Of a stretch of 64,000 nt of DNA, positions 1-8,390 are shown piece after piece. How positions within the stretch are numbered: the stretch's first letter is position 1; every line of letters starts with the position of its first letter. A program made the position numbers and the translations under genes. A model generated the notes under the pieces. That model ran no database searches and was not told the DNA's origin. It was given only the letters and a program-made list of their open reading frames with translations. The DNA comes from Paracoccaceae bacterium (GTDB lineage: Bacteria; Pseudomonadota; Alphaproteobacteria; Rhodobacterales; Rhodobacteraceae), in the NCBI GenBank assembly GCA_020628545.1, contig JAHDEX010000004.1, forward strand, positions 235 through 64,234. Direction: 5' to 3'.

Positions 1-516
1 GGCCTTTCGCGCCGTGTCGGCTTTCTCGTGCCAGATGGGGGCAAGCGTATCGCGGATGCCCCGCTGATCAATGTCCGCGACAGGTGTCTTGCCCAAACGC
101 GGAAGTACGTGGAGCACAAGAGGCGTGAACCAGCGACCAGCGGCCCCGTCGCCACGCAACTCAGCTTTTCGGCTTTCGAATGCGTCTAACGCAACATCGT
201 GCAGACAGTGGAGGTTCTTGCGGGCCTGAGCCTCGCGTCTCTCCCTCTCCTTTATCGGGTTCTTCCCCTGACGAACTTCGAAGCGACAAAGCTCAGCCAG
301 CTCTCGTGCTTCTGTCAGTGTAACGCCAGACTCCCCATCCTTGGTCTTTGCCTTCCCAAGCCCCATCTCGTGACGAACGCCATGAAGGGTGAAACGCAGA
401 AACCACTGCCCACCGCCATCCTTGCGACGATGGAACCATAAGCCGCCGCCATCTGACTTCTTGCCAGGAGCAGGGCTCTTGACCTCCGAAGCTTTGAGTT
501 TGTGGAGTGCTGGCAT
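1..516 (-). CDS. Tyrosine recombinase (phage/island integrase), N-terminal part, cut by window edge
   Basis: The minus frame is open from an ATG at 514-516 to the window edge (172 codons) and reads as the N-terminal half of a P4-type site-specific integrase. It shows the DUF4102-like arm-binding fold: a GGGLWFHRRKDGGGQWFLRF stretch, then a short segment ending MGLG, then LTEARELA and a charged helix with the NPIKERERREAQ motif. After this comes the start of the SAM-like core-binding domain (RLGKTPVADIDQRGIRDTL). The catalytic R-H-R-Y part would lie left of the window. Such integrases excise or insert genomic islands or prophages, so an island probably extends leftward. No tRNA gene is seen next to its start, where one often sits. 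Plus-strand frames here are shadows. Identification of the family is firm; whether the gene is intact is unknown. Confidence 0.85.
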   Translation of the reverse strand, partial: MPALHKLKASEVKSPAPGKKSDGGGLWFHRRKDGGGQWFLRFTLHGVRHEMGLGKAKTKDGESGVTLTEARELAELCRFEVRQGKNPIKERERREAQARKNLHCLHDVALDAFESRKAELRGDGAAGRWFTPLVLHVLPRLGKTPVADIDQRGIRDTLAPIWHEKADTARKA

Positions 517-569
517 TTCGAATTTTAGTCTAACCACCTCTGTATCCACCCCAAGACTACGGGATAGGA

Positions 570-651
570 TGGGACAGTTAAAGACACTTTGGGACAGGAA
601 AACCCTTTATTTTCAGTGTAGCGCTTTGACTCTACAATCAGATTGGGACGG
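570..651. repeat. TGGGAC(A/G)G direct repeats upstream of the integrase
   Basis: TGGGACAG occurs at 570-577 and 590-597, exactly 20 bp apart (two helical turns), and TGGGACGG occurs at 644-651. They sit in the non-coding gap between the integrase start and the 3' end of the GGDEF-EAL gene. Phased short repeats beside an integrase gene could be arm sites or regulator sites; this is inference. No gene is seen in 517-770. Confidence 0.4.
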
Positions 652-656
652 ATCGG

Positions 657-672
657 GATGTCCTAGGACATC
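657..672. promoter_or_regulatory. 16-bp perfect palindrome (possible operator)
   Basis: GATGTCCTAGGACATC reads the same on both strands. It lies about 140 bp upstream of the integrase ATG and about 100 bp past the stop of the GGDEF-EAL gene. A perfect palindrome without a loop fits a dimeric repressor site better than a terminator. The binding protein is unknown. Confidence 0.35.
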
Positions 673-770
673 AATTCAATGCCCTCTTGAGGCACCATCC
701 TTGCAAGAACAGGTGCAGAATATTGTCTTGCTTTCATCTGGAATGATGGAGGTACTCGCCCAATTGTCAG

Positions 771-3131
771 TTACGCAGATAGTTCGTGACTTTCCAGAAA
801 GGTTCGCAGATCATCGAGAGTCATGGGGCGGGCGAAATGATAGCCTTGTAGAATATCGCAGCCGATCCGTCTGAGGTCTTCGACATGGCCTTGCGTTTCA
901 ACCCCTTCAGCGACCGTCTGAATTTTCAGTTTTTTGCACATGCCGACAATCGTTTCGATGATGGAGGTCGCTTCCTGCTCGGGCATCGCAAGCACAAATG
1001 ATCGGTCGATTTTGATTTTGTCGAGCGGCAGTTTGCGAACATAGCTGAGGGATGAATAACCGGTGCCGAAGTCATCCAGAGCAATGGTAATACCAAGTCG
1101 CGAGAGGTCGTTCAGCAAAGCGTGAGACCCGTCGATATCTTCGATCAAAACACTTTCGGTAACCTCAATTTCAAGCCGATCGGCCGGAAAACAGGTTTCC
1201 CTCAAGACCCTTTCAATCAGTTGCACCGTATCCCCGCTCATAATCTGGAGCGCTGACAGATTGACGGCCACAGTTGGTTTCGTCAGCCCAACAACACCGT
1301 CCAATGTCTGCACGTCCTGGCATGCCTGACGCAACATGGCCTCACCCATCTTGTGGATCAGACCTGTGTCTTCCGCGATTGGTATGAAAACGTCCGGGCC
1401 CACGAGACCAAGTTCCGCATCTTCCCAACGGGCCAGCGCCTCAAGACCGATGAGTTGACCGGACTTCGCAGAATATTGAGGCTGATAAACGGGATAAACT
1501 TCATTTTGATTAACAGCCTGACGCAAGCGTTCGGCCACGAAATGGAGGCGCTGCAAACCTTCCTGCATGCTTCGCTTGAAGGCGGTGCAGCGGTTTCGGC
1601 CGTTTTCCTTCGCAGCGTAAAGAGCCAGGTCTGCCAGGTTCAAAAGGTTGACCCCTTCTTCGGTGTCGCGCGGGAACTGGGCGGTTCCAATCGATGCAGA
1701 GATCGAAATATCATATTGTTGTATTGCGCATCGCTGCGAAATCACCCAGATCAGCCGTGCTCCAAGACTTTCAAGCAAAGCATCAGGAAGTCGGTCGTCC
1801 TTGGTGACGACGACACAAAACTCGTCGCCACCCAACCGTGCAACAAGCCCGTTGGAACCGACCGTTTGTGAGATGCGATCAGCGATCAGCTTGAGCAGTT
1901 CATCCCCAATGGTATGTCCATAGCTGTCGTTGACTTGTTTGAAGCCGTCGAGGTCGATGAGATATAGGACAACAGAGTCCTGTTGTGCATTCAGCTCCGA
2001 GAGCCTTTGCTGGACAAGGTTGCGATTGAACAGGCGTGTCAGACTGTCATGTTCGGCCAGATACTGGATTTCTCTCTTCGCTTCGATCGTCGCCGTCGCG
2101 TCGGCAACGATACCGCGGTAGCCAATAAACATGCCTTCGTCGAATTGTGGTCGCCCCCTCAGGTTCATCCATCGGACGCGGCCTGTCTCACTATCTGTGA
2201 TCGGCAGGTTTACATCATGAAAGTCTTCGCGAAGTGAGACAGCGATCGCTGCTTTCTTCAGGCTATCGGATTCATTTTCGATTTGGCTTGCGAAAAGAAG
2301 ACTCAGAAAGTCTGTATTGATCGCCTGGCTTTCGTTGATATTCAGCGACTCCAAGACATGTCGCGAACAGGCAACCAGATGACCACTTTCGTTTGTGCGC
2401 CACGTGCCCTCGGCACCCTGCTCCTCATAGTCTTTCAGAAGCAGATCGACGACTTCATTTTTCTGCGCAAGCGTTTCCGTATTCTTGAACGCTTTCATCT
2501 GCGCCTTTGCACGTTCGAGCGTCGTGCTGAACACCTCAAAACTTGCGATGAGTGCGAGCAAGCCGATCATGAAATCGGAAACCGTACCCCCAAAAGCGCC
2601 ATGATAGAATGGCACAAAAATAAGCGTAGTCGCATGTATCCCAAGATACCAAAAGGCAGCTGGAGGTGCGGGGGAATAACCAAATGTCCCAAGCATCAAA
2701 CTGCCGGCCATCACGGTAGTCAGGATCACTTTCGCGTCGCCTTCGACATATGGGTAAAAGAGCACCATGCCGAGACACCACAGGAACGAAACCAAGCGCG
2801 TCTGAGCGACGAGCGTTCTCATGTCTTCATGCGTGCCTTCTGCCTTGTCGCCGTCTCGCCATGCCCAAAAGAGCCACCATGAGAAACTGACCATGATGAC
2901 CGTCCAGCCGATCACAAGGCGTGGATCGGCCATGTCCCAGGCCTGGAACGAGAGAAAGGGGGCGAACAGCGTATTCCCCATGACGAATAGCCGGGATTGC
3001 CGAATTGCGCCGCGGATCTGTGACCGTCGCAAGCGCTTTGCAGACTGCTCCCCCAGGGAGGTGACCGATACTTCGTCAAGGCCTAACGGGCTTGCCCGGG
3101 AATGGTCGGCAGTCGGCAGGGAGTTGGGCAT
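771..3131 (-). CDS. Membrane-bound GGDEF-EAL protein (cyclic di-GMP synthesis/degradation) with PAS-like region
   Basis: Predicted 786 residues. Five to six hydrophobic segments fill roughly residues 45-205, an integral-membrane sensor region I cannot assign to a named MASE family. A PAS/PAC-like segment follows (about 235-350, ending GYRGIVADATATIEAKREI). Then comes a GGDEF domain with RLGGDEF at about 432-438 and an EAL domain with EALARW at about 564-569. Both signature motifs are intact, so the protein could make or break cyclic di-GMP. No RxxD inhibitory-site motif stands before GGDEF, so product inhibition by the usual I-site looks absent. The ATG at 3129-3131 is chosen over a TTG seven codons upstream, because no good Shine-Dalgarno supports the TTG. 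The gene lies downstream of gmaS on the same strand after a 106-bp gap and may be separately transcribed. Confidence 0.92.
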   Translation of the reverse strand: MPNSLPTADHSRASPLGLDEVSVTSLGEQSAKRLRRSQIRGAIRQSRLFVMGNTLFAPFLSFQAWDMADPRLVIGWTVIMVSFSWWLFWAWRDGDKAEGTHEDMRTLVAQTRLVSFLWCLGMVLFYPYVEGDAKVILTTVMAGSLMLGTFGYSPAPPAAFWYLGIHATTLIFVPFYHGAFGGTVSDFMIGLLALIASFEVFSTTLERAKAQMKAFKNTETLAQKNEVVDLLLKDYEEQGAEGTWRTNESGHLVACSRHVLESLNINESQAINTDFLSLLFASQIENESDSLKKAAIAVSLREDFHDVNLPITDSETGRVRWMNLRGRPQFDEGMFIGYRGIVADATATIEAKREIQYLAEHDSLTRLFNRNLVQQRLSELNAQQDSVVLYLIDLDGFKQVNDSYGHTIGDELLKLIADRISQTVGSNGLVARLGGDEFCVVVTKDDRLPDALLESLGARLIWVISQRCAIQQYDISISASIGTAQFPRDTEEGVNLLNLADLALYAAKENGRNRCTAFKRSMQEGLQRLHFVAERLRQAVNQNEVYPVYQPQYSAKSGQLIGLEALARWEDAELGLVGPDVFIPIAEDTGLIHKMGEAMLRQACQDVQTLDGVVGLTKPTVAVNLSALQIMSGDTVQLIERVLRETCFPADRLEIEVTESVLIEDIDGSHALLNDLSRLGITIALDDFGTGYSSLSYVRKLPLDKIKIDRSFVLAMPEQEATSIIETIVGMCKKLKIQTVAEGVETQGHVEDLRRIGCDILQGYHFARPMTLDDLRTFLESHELSA

Positions 3132-3237
3132 TGGTGTCACCAGCTTTGGCAAATCGCTACTTCAACGCTGGTCTTACCCTTTGGAAAGTAATAAGTGGTT
3201 ACTCTCGCATTTGCGGCAAATTGTCTCTGAAGAGTAC

Positions 3238-4566
3238 TCAGATATCGAGCGTATTCGCCCGCTCCCATTCTGAGAAGTGCGAGACGTATGAATTCCATTC
3301 CTGCATCTTCATTTTCAGATAAGCGGCTGAGAATTCGTCACCCATTGCTGCTTTGAGGTCCTTATCTTTGTCATAAGCACGCAAGGCATCAAGCAGGTTC
3401 AAGGGCAGCTTTGGCGCGCCGCGCACCTTGTGGCCTTCGGCGTACATGTCGATATCATAACGCTTGCCCGGATCTGCTTTGGTGCGGATGCCGTCAAGGC
3501 CCGCCGCGATGATGACCGCTTGCAAGAGGTATGGGTTCGCGGCCCCATCAGGCAGGCGTAGTTCGAACCGCCCGGGGCCTGGTACACGCACCATGTGGGT
3601 GCGGTTGTTGCCGGTCCACGTGACAGTGTTGGGCGCCCATGTGGCCCCAGACATCGTGCGCGGCGCGTTGATGCGTTTGTAGCTGTTTACCGTCGGGTTG
3701 GTGATCGCGGTCAAGGCGCTGGCATGTTTCATGATGCCGCCGAGGAAGTGCTTGCCCCGCTCTGACAAGCCCACCTCACCGGTTTGCCCTTCGCCTTCAC
3801 CCGCAAAGACGTTGGTTTTGGCGTCAGCCCCGGGCGCATCCCAGACGGAGATATGGGCGTGACAGCCGTTGCCTGTGAGCCCTTCGATTGGCTTGGGCAT
3901 GAACGTTGCGCGGAAGCCGTGCTTTTCCGCGACCGACTTGGTCATGAACTTGAAGAAGCTGTGCTTGTCAGCAGTGTTCAGAACGTCGTCAAACTCCCAG
4001 TTCATCTCAAACTGACCATTCGCGTCTTCGTGGTCGTTCTGGTAGGGGCCCCAGCCGAGGTCGAGCATGTAATCGCAAATCTCACGCACCACATCATAGC
4101 GGCGCATCACGGCTTGCTGGTCGTAGCAGGGCTTCTCGGCGGTATCGAAGGGGTCGCTGATCTGGGTGCCTTCTGGGGTCAGCAGGAAGTATTCGGCCTC
4201 AACCCCAGTTTTGACATGCAGTCCTTCGGCGGCGGCTTTATCAATCAGGCGGCGCAGCACGTTGCGCGGCGCTTGGGCGACGTCTTCATCTTCCATTACA
4301 CAGTTGCCTGCGACCCATGCCACCTCTGGCTTCCACGGCAATTGGATGACCGAGGACGGGTCCGGCACGGCCAGCATGTCAGGGTGAGCTGGCGTCATAT
4401 CGAGCCATGTGGCAAACCCCGCAAATCCAGCGCCCTCCTCCTGCATATCTGCGATGGCTTGAGCCGGGACCAGCTTCGCACGTTGACCGCCGAAAAGGTC
4501 GGTGAACGAGATCATGAAGTATTTGACGCCTTTTTCATTGGCGTACCTGGCCAGATCAATGGTCAT
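3238..4566 (-). CDS. gmaS: Gamma-glutamylmethylamide synthetase (glutamine synthetase family)
   Basis: Predicted 442 residues, a glutamine-synthetase-fold ligase joining glutamate and methylamine with ATP to give gamma-glutamylmethylamide, the entry step for methylamine. The sequence shows VEAEYFLL (metal-binding Glu of the GS core), NGCHAHIS (catalytic His region), NSYKRIN and the FELRLPDGAANPYL C-terminal signature. General homology would also allow GlnT, a type III glutamine synthetase. The placement next to mgsCBA and mgdABCD makes GmaS far more likely. It is last in the methylamine gene run and is separated from mgsC by 77 bp that contain a terminator-like hairpin. Start ATG at 4564-4566 is preceded by an AGGGA motif. 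Confidence 0.9.
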   Translation of the reverse strand: MTIDLARYANEKGVKYFMISFTDLFGGQRAKLVPAQAIADMQEEGAGFAGFATWLDMTPAHPDMLAVPDPSSVIQLPWKPEVAWVAGNCVMEDEDVAQAPRNVLRRLIDKAAAEGLHVKTGVEAEYFLLTPEGTQISDPFDTAEKPCYDQQAVMRRYDVVREICDYMLDLGWGPYQNDHEDANGQFEMNWEFDDVLNTADKHSFFKFMTKSVAEKHGFRATFMPKPIEGLTGNGCHAHISVWDAPGADAKTNVFAGEGEGQTGEVGLSERGKHFLGGIMKHASALTAITNPTVNSYKRINAPRTMSGATWAPNTVTWTGNNRTHMVRVPGPGRFELRLPDGAANPYLLQAVIIAAGLDGIRTKADPGKRYDIDMYAEGHKVRGAPKLPLNLLDALRAYDKDKDLKAAMGDEFSAAYLKMKMQEWNSYVSHFSEWERANTLDI

Positions 4567-4602
4567 GTGCGTTTCCCTGTCATTTTATTGGTTCTTGTTG
4601 GC

Positions 4603-4632
4603 AAAAGGCGCGACCCGTTTCGGGGCCGCGCC
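4603..4632 (-). terminator. Rho-independent terminator-like hairpin between mgsC and gmaS
   Basis: On the minus strand GGCGCGGCCCCG pairs with CGGGTCGCGCC around an AAA loop, followed by TTTT. The stem is about 10 bp, GC-rich, with one wobble. It lies between the mgsC stop and the gmaS start, so it may lower or terminate read-through, or stabilise the 3' end of the upstream message. Confidence 0.7.
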
Positions 4633-4643
4633 GTTGTGTTTGA

Positions 4644-5990
4644 TTAGTAGGATGTACCGGGCTTGCCGGGATACCAGTCAGTGCCAGCCAGCGGGATCTT
4701 GGCCATCGCTGCGGCCTCCAGCGTAAGAGCACAAAGGTCTTCGGGCTCCAGATTATGGAGGTGGCTCTTGCCACAAGCCCGCGCAATAGTTTGCGCCTCA
4801 AGTGTCATGACTTTGAGGTAGTTGTTCAGCCGTCGCCCGCCCTCAACTGGATCAAACCGGGCCATCAACTCTGGATCCTGCGTGGTGATCCCCGCAGGGT
4901 CGCGCCCCTCGTGCCAGTCGTCGTAGGCCCCGGCAGTGGTGCCGAGCTTCTGGTACTCGTCCTCCCACCGGGGGTCGTTATCACCGAGCGCGATGAGGGC
5001 GGCCGTACCAATGGCTACGGCATCCGCCCCAAGTGCCATACACTTGGCGACGTCAGCGCCTGTGCGCACGCCGCCAGAGACGATTAACTGGACCTCGCGG
5101 TGCATGCCCAAGTCCTGCAGCGCGCGTACAGCTTCACGGATGCAGGCCAGAATGGGTTGGCCCACGTGTTCGATGAAGACATCCTGCGTCGCCGCCGTCC
5201 CGCCTTGCATACCGTCCAGCACAACAACGTCGGCCCCAGCCTTCACAGCCAGGGTCGTGTCAAAGTAAGGCCGCGCACCGCCGACCTTGATGTAGATCGG
5301 CACCTTCCAGGACGTGATCTCGCGCAGCTCAAGGATCTTGATCTCCAGATCATCGGGGCCGGTCCAGTCTGGGTGGCGACAAGCAGAGCGTTGATCGATG
5401 CCTTTGGGCAGGTTGCGCATCTCAGCCACGCGGTCGCTGATCTTCTGGCCCAGCAGCATGCCGCCACCGCCGGGTTTCGCACCTTGGCCCACAACAACCT
5501 CAATCGCGTCGGCCTTACGCAGGTCGTCCGGGTTCATGCCGTAGCGGGAGGGCAGATACTGATAGACCAGCTTGTCGGAGTGGCCACGCTCTTCGGGTGT
5601 CATGCCCCCGTCACCAGTGGTGGTTGATGTCCCGGCCAAGGTCGCACCGCGCCCCAACGCTTCTTTCGCAGGGCCAGACAGTGCGCCGAATGACATGCCC
5701 GCAATCGTGACCGGGATATCCAGTTCGATCGGGTTCTCAGCAAACCGGGTGCCAAGCGTCACGGATGTCTCGCATTTCTCGCGATAGCCTTCCAAAGGAT
5801 AGCGAGAGATCGACGCGCCAAGGAAGAGCAGGTCGTCGAAGTGCGGCACCTTACGCTTCGCGCCACCGCCACGGATGTCATAGATGCCAGTTGCCGCTGC
5901 GCGGCGGATCTCGGCGTTGATACTTTGGCTAAAGGTTGCGGACTGGATCGGTGTGGTCCGCGGGGGACCGCCAAGTTTCACGTCTTTCAT
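4644..5990 (-). CDS. mgsC: N-methylglutamate synthase subunit C (FMN-binding glutamate synthase domain)
   Basis: Predicted 448 residues, homologous to the central FMN domain of the glutamate synthase large chain. Recognisable pieces are TIAGMSFGALSGPAKEALGRG, GQGAKPGGGGMLLG, the (beta/alpha)8 barrel segment with KVGGARPYFDTTLAVKAGAD, VVVLDGMQGGTAATQ, and the flavin phosphate site SGGVRTGADVAKCMALGADAV. The cysteine cluster with CPVGV seen in classical GltB is not present. In the N-methylglutamate pathway MgsABC converts glutamate plus methylamine to N-methylglutamate. The gene lies 9 bp after mgsB and forms the third part of a GltB-like protein split into three genes (amidotransferase, GXGXG, FMN domain), here in the order mgsA, mgsB, mgsC. 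Confidence 0.92.
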   Translation of the reverse strand: MKDVKLGGPPRTTPIQSATFSQSINAEIRRAAATGIYDIRGGGAKRKVPHFDDLLFLGASISRYPLEGYREKCETSVTLGTRFAENPIELDIPVTIAGMSFGALSGPAKEALGRGATLAGTSTTTGDGGMTPEERGHSDKLVYQYLPSRYGMNPDDLRKADAIEVVVGQGAKPGGGGMLLGQKISDRVAEMRNLPKGIDQRSACRHPDWTGPDDLEIKILELREITSWKVPIYIKVGGARPYFDTTLAVKAGADVVVLDGMQGGTAATQDVFIEHVGQPILACIREAVRALQDLGMHREVQLIVSGGVRTGADVAKCMALGADAVAIGTAALIALGDNDPRWEDEYQKLGTTAGAYDDWHEGRDPAGITTQDPELMARFDPVEGGRRLNNYLKVMTLEAQTIARACGKSHLHNLEPEDLCALTLEAAAMAKIPLAGTDWYPGKPGTSY

Positions 5991-5999
5991 GGGTCCTTC

Positions 6000-6677
6000 C
6001 TAGTACGCGTTGTCAATGTTGAAGTTGTAGAGCTTGCGGGCAGAGCCGTAGCGCTTGAATTCTTCCGGTTTGGCGTCGCAGCCGCCGCGTTCCAGCAGGT
6101 CCGCGAGAATCTCCATATGTTCTGGCCGCATCTCTTTCTCGATGCAGTCCGCGCCAAGCGACTTCACTGATCCGCGCACAAACAAGCGCGCCTCGTAGAT
6201 GGAATCGCCGAGCGCATCGCCTGCATCACCACACACAACCAAATTTCCGGACTGCGCCATAAAGGCAGACATATGGCCAACGTTGCCATGCACGACGATA
6301 TCGATGCCCTTCATCGAGATCCCACATCGGGAGGAGGCATTGCCCTTGATCACTAAGGTGCCGCCTTGGCCCGTCGCCCCAGCATATTGGGAGGCGTCGC
6401 CTTCAATAACGACGGTCCCCGACATCATGTTTTCTGCAACGCCCGGACCTGCAGACCCATGAACATGCACCGTCGCCTGCTTGTTCATGCCCGCGCAGTA
6501 GTATCCTGTGGAGCCTTTCACAGAGACCTCAATGGGCGCATCAAGACCGCAAGCAATGGCGTGACTGCCGCGCGGGTTGATGACTTCCCAAGCGGTCTGG
6601 TTCGTCTCCTGCGCTTGCGCGTGCAGCGTAGCATTCAAGTGGCGCAGGCCATCAACCTCCAAATCAATTGTCTGCAT
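6000..6677 (-). CDS. mgsB: N-methylglutamate synthase subunit B (GXGXG domain)
   Basis: Predicted 225 residues from the ATG at 6675-6677, one base after the mgsA stop. A longer frame begins 19 codons upstream inside mgsA, but that leader is Pro/Ser-rich and unlike the family. The body is a right-handed beta-helix of glutamate-synthase type with repeated G-x-G-x-G turns (GSTGYYCAG, GSAGPGVAENM, GATGQGGTLVIKGNASSRCG, NVGHMSAFMAQSGNLVVCGDAGD). It corresponds to the C-terminal GXGXG domain of GltB and is the structural subunit of N-methylglutamate synthase. Tight spacing on both sides shows co-transcription with mgsA and mgsC. Confidence 0.92.
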   Translation of the reverse strand: MQTIDLEVDGLRHLNATLHAQAQETNQTAWEVINPRGSHAIACGLDAPIEVSVKGSTGYYCAGMNKQATVHVHGSAGPGVAENMMSGTVVIEGDASQYAGATGQGGTLVIKGNASSRCGISMKGIDIVVHGNVGHMSAFMAQSGNLVVCGDAGDALGDSIYEARLFVRGSVKSLGADCIEKEMRPEHMEILADLLERGGCDAKPEEFKRYGSARKLYNFNIDNAY

Positions 6678-6678
6678 C

Positions 6679-7575
6679 TCAGTGATTCCAGAAATAAACG
6701 GTGGCGGGCTCAGGCTCCCAGACGCGGGCGTCATCGATGTTCGGCAAGTTCACAAGTGCGCGGTACTCGCTGCCAAAAGCGACGTAAGCGTCGGTTTCGG
6801 CCATCACTGCTGGCTTACAGGCAATCGGATCACGGACGACGCCGAACCCGTCTTTAGTGCCGACAACAAAGGTGAAAAACCCATCGAGATCATCGAGTGA
6901 GTCCTCCAGCGCTTCGCCCAGTGTTGCCCCATTTTGCATTTTCCACGTCAGGTAAGCCGCAGCAACTTCACTGTCATTTTCGGTCTCGATTCGCACACCC
7001 TCCCGGCGCAGCTTGCGGCGCAGAGAGTTGTGGTTGGACAGCGAACCATTGTGCACCAGACATTGATCGGGACCGGTGTTGAACGGATGCGCGCCCATCG
7101 TTGTCACAGCTGATTCCGTTGCCATCCGAGTATGGCCGATCCCATGGCTGCCAGACATCTGCGCAAGATCAAAACGGGCTGCGACGTCCTTCGGCAGTCC
7201 TACCTCTTTGTAGATTTCAATGATGTCGCCCACACTCATGACGCGGATATTGCCGGGCATTTCCGCCAGTGCGGCACGGGCTGGTTCGATCTTGTCAACT
7301 GGCAGTTCGAGCACGGCATGCGTGTCTTTCACCTTGATCGCGACAGCCGCGTCGAGAATTTCACTCAAATGATTGTCGAGACCGTCGAACACACCAGCCG
7401 CCGCATCCGACTGGATCGTCAGCTTTCCCGTGCTGCCAGATCCATCCCCGTAAACAGCAATTCCCGCGCTGTCTGGCCCCCGATCCGTCATCGTGATCAG
7501 CATATCAGTCAGCATCGCGCCCAATTTCGGCTCCAGCGATTTGTCTTTGAGAAATAGTCCAACGATGCCGCACAT
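6679..7575 (-). CDS. mgsA: N-methylglutamate synthase subunit A (class II glutamine amidotransferase domain)
   Basis: Predicted 298 residues. The start is set by function: class II amidotransferases use an N-terminal cysteine freed by removal of Met, and the ATG at 7573-7575 is followed directly by Cys (MCGIVGLF). A frame six codons longer would bury this Cys. Other family features are DRGPDSAGIAVYG, the GHTRMATES segment, HPFNTGPDQCLVHNGSLSNH and SEVAAAYLTWKM. It is related to the N-terminal domain of GltB and PurF. The subunit probably hydrolyses an amide donor or serves structurally in N-methylglutamate synthase. It follows the XRE-cupin gene by 115 bp, so it may have its own promoter. Confidence 0.92.
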   Translation of the reverse strand: MCGIVGLFLKDKSLEPKLGAMLTDMLITMTDRGPDSAGIAVYGDGSGSTGKLTIQSDAAAGVFDGLDNHLSEILDAAVAIKVKDTHAVLELPVDKIEPARAALAEMPGNIRVMSVGDIIEIYKEVGLPKDVAARFDLAQMSGSHGIGHTRMATESAVTTMGAHPFNTGPDQCLVHNGSLSNHNSLRRKLRREGVRIETENDSEVAAAYLTWKMQNGATLGEALEDSLDDLDGFFTFVVGTKDGFGVVRDPIACKPAVMAETDAYVAFGSEYRALVNLPNIDDARVWEPEPATVYFWNH

Positions 7576-7690
7576 CGGCATGAACTCCTGCATTGCGGTG
7601 ATTGACAGATGCTAACACCATCTGCCCTTGACTCACAACCAGCAGGAATAAAATTTTCACTGTGGGCAAATGGCCGATACGCTGGTCACA

Positions 7691-8320
7691 TCAGTCTTTG
7701 GTTTGTGGGTAGGAGATGATCGACAGATATTTGGCAGGAAGCGTGACGAGTTTCTCTGGCCCATGCGGCGCGTCAGCGTCAAAGAAAAGTGTGTCGCCCG
7801 GTCGCAATGGGTAGATTTCTGATCCATGACGATAATCGACCGCCCCTTCGAGCATATAGATCGTCTCGATCCCGCCATGTTGAAAGGTTTCAAAGGTATC
7901 GCTCTCTGTCGTGAGTGCGATCAGATAGGGCTCAACAATCACACCACTGGCGTTACTGCCGATGTGACCCAGCAGATTATATTGATGCCCCGCACGTGTG
8001 CCTTCGCGCTCTGTCTCCACACCGTCACCAGCTTTGGTATGCACCGCTTCGCGACGCTCCTCGTACTGCCGGAAAAGTGCTGTAAGCGGGACTGACAAGG
8101 CGTTCGCAAGTGTCTGAAGCGTGTTCAGTGAGGGAGAGGTGTTTCCGTTTTCGATCTTGGAGAGCATGCCAATCGACAGCCCCGTCTGTTCGGATAACTC
8201 TGCCACAGTGGTGCCTTGGGCCTTGCGGAAACCGCGGACTTCTCTGCCGATTGCAACCTCCAAGACCTTTTCGCGCGCGGCGCGGGTTGAGTGGGGGTCT
8301 TGGGTCAGGCGCGCGGTCAT
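7691..8320 (-). CDS. XRE-cupin transcriptional regulator inside the methylamine cluster
   Basis: Predicted 209 residues. An XRE-type helix-turn-helix fills about residues 20-75 (VAELSEQTGLSIGMLSKIENGNTSPSLNTLQTLANAL, in two adjacent parts). A cupin barrel fills about 110-205 (GGIETIYMLEGAVDYRHG; YPLRPGDTLFFDADAPHGPE). This architecture is shared by regulators such as PuuR that sense small amine- or amino-acid-related molecules. The ATG at 8318-8320 has an AGGA motif six bases upstream and is preferred to a TTG 12 codons earlier. Placed between mgdD and mgsA on the same strand, it is the obvious candidate regulator of methylamine use; direct evidence is lacking. Confidence 0.9.
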   Translation of the reverse strand: MTARLTQDPHSTRAAREKVLEVAIGREVRGFRKAQGTTVAELSEQTGLSIGMLSKIENGNTSPSLNTLQTLANALSVPLTALFRQYEERREAVHTKAGDGVETEREGTRAGHQYNLLGHIGSNASGVIVEPYLIALTTESDTFETFQHGGIETIYMLEGAVDYRHGSEIYPLRPGDTLFFDADAPHGPEKLVTLPAKYLSIISYPQTKD

Positions 8321-8390
8321 GATGGGTCCTGCTGAAGTCTTGCTTGGTTGCGTCAATTGATAGGCAATTCAGTGCGGATGATCGACTGCG

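Noticed and set aside
517-770. A tRNA gene or clear att site next to the integrase
   Set aside because: No cloverleaf or tRNA 3' end could be seen on either strand, so no attachment site is called.
199-874. Plus-strand frames at the left edge
   Set aside because: They lie opposite the integrase and in non-coding DNA; the minus frame has clear integrase motifs.
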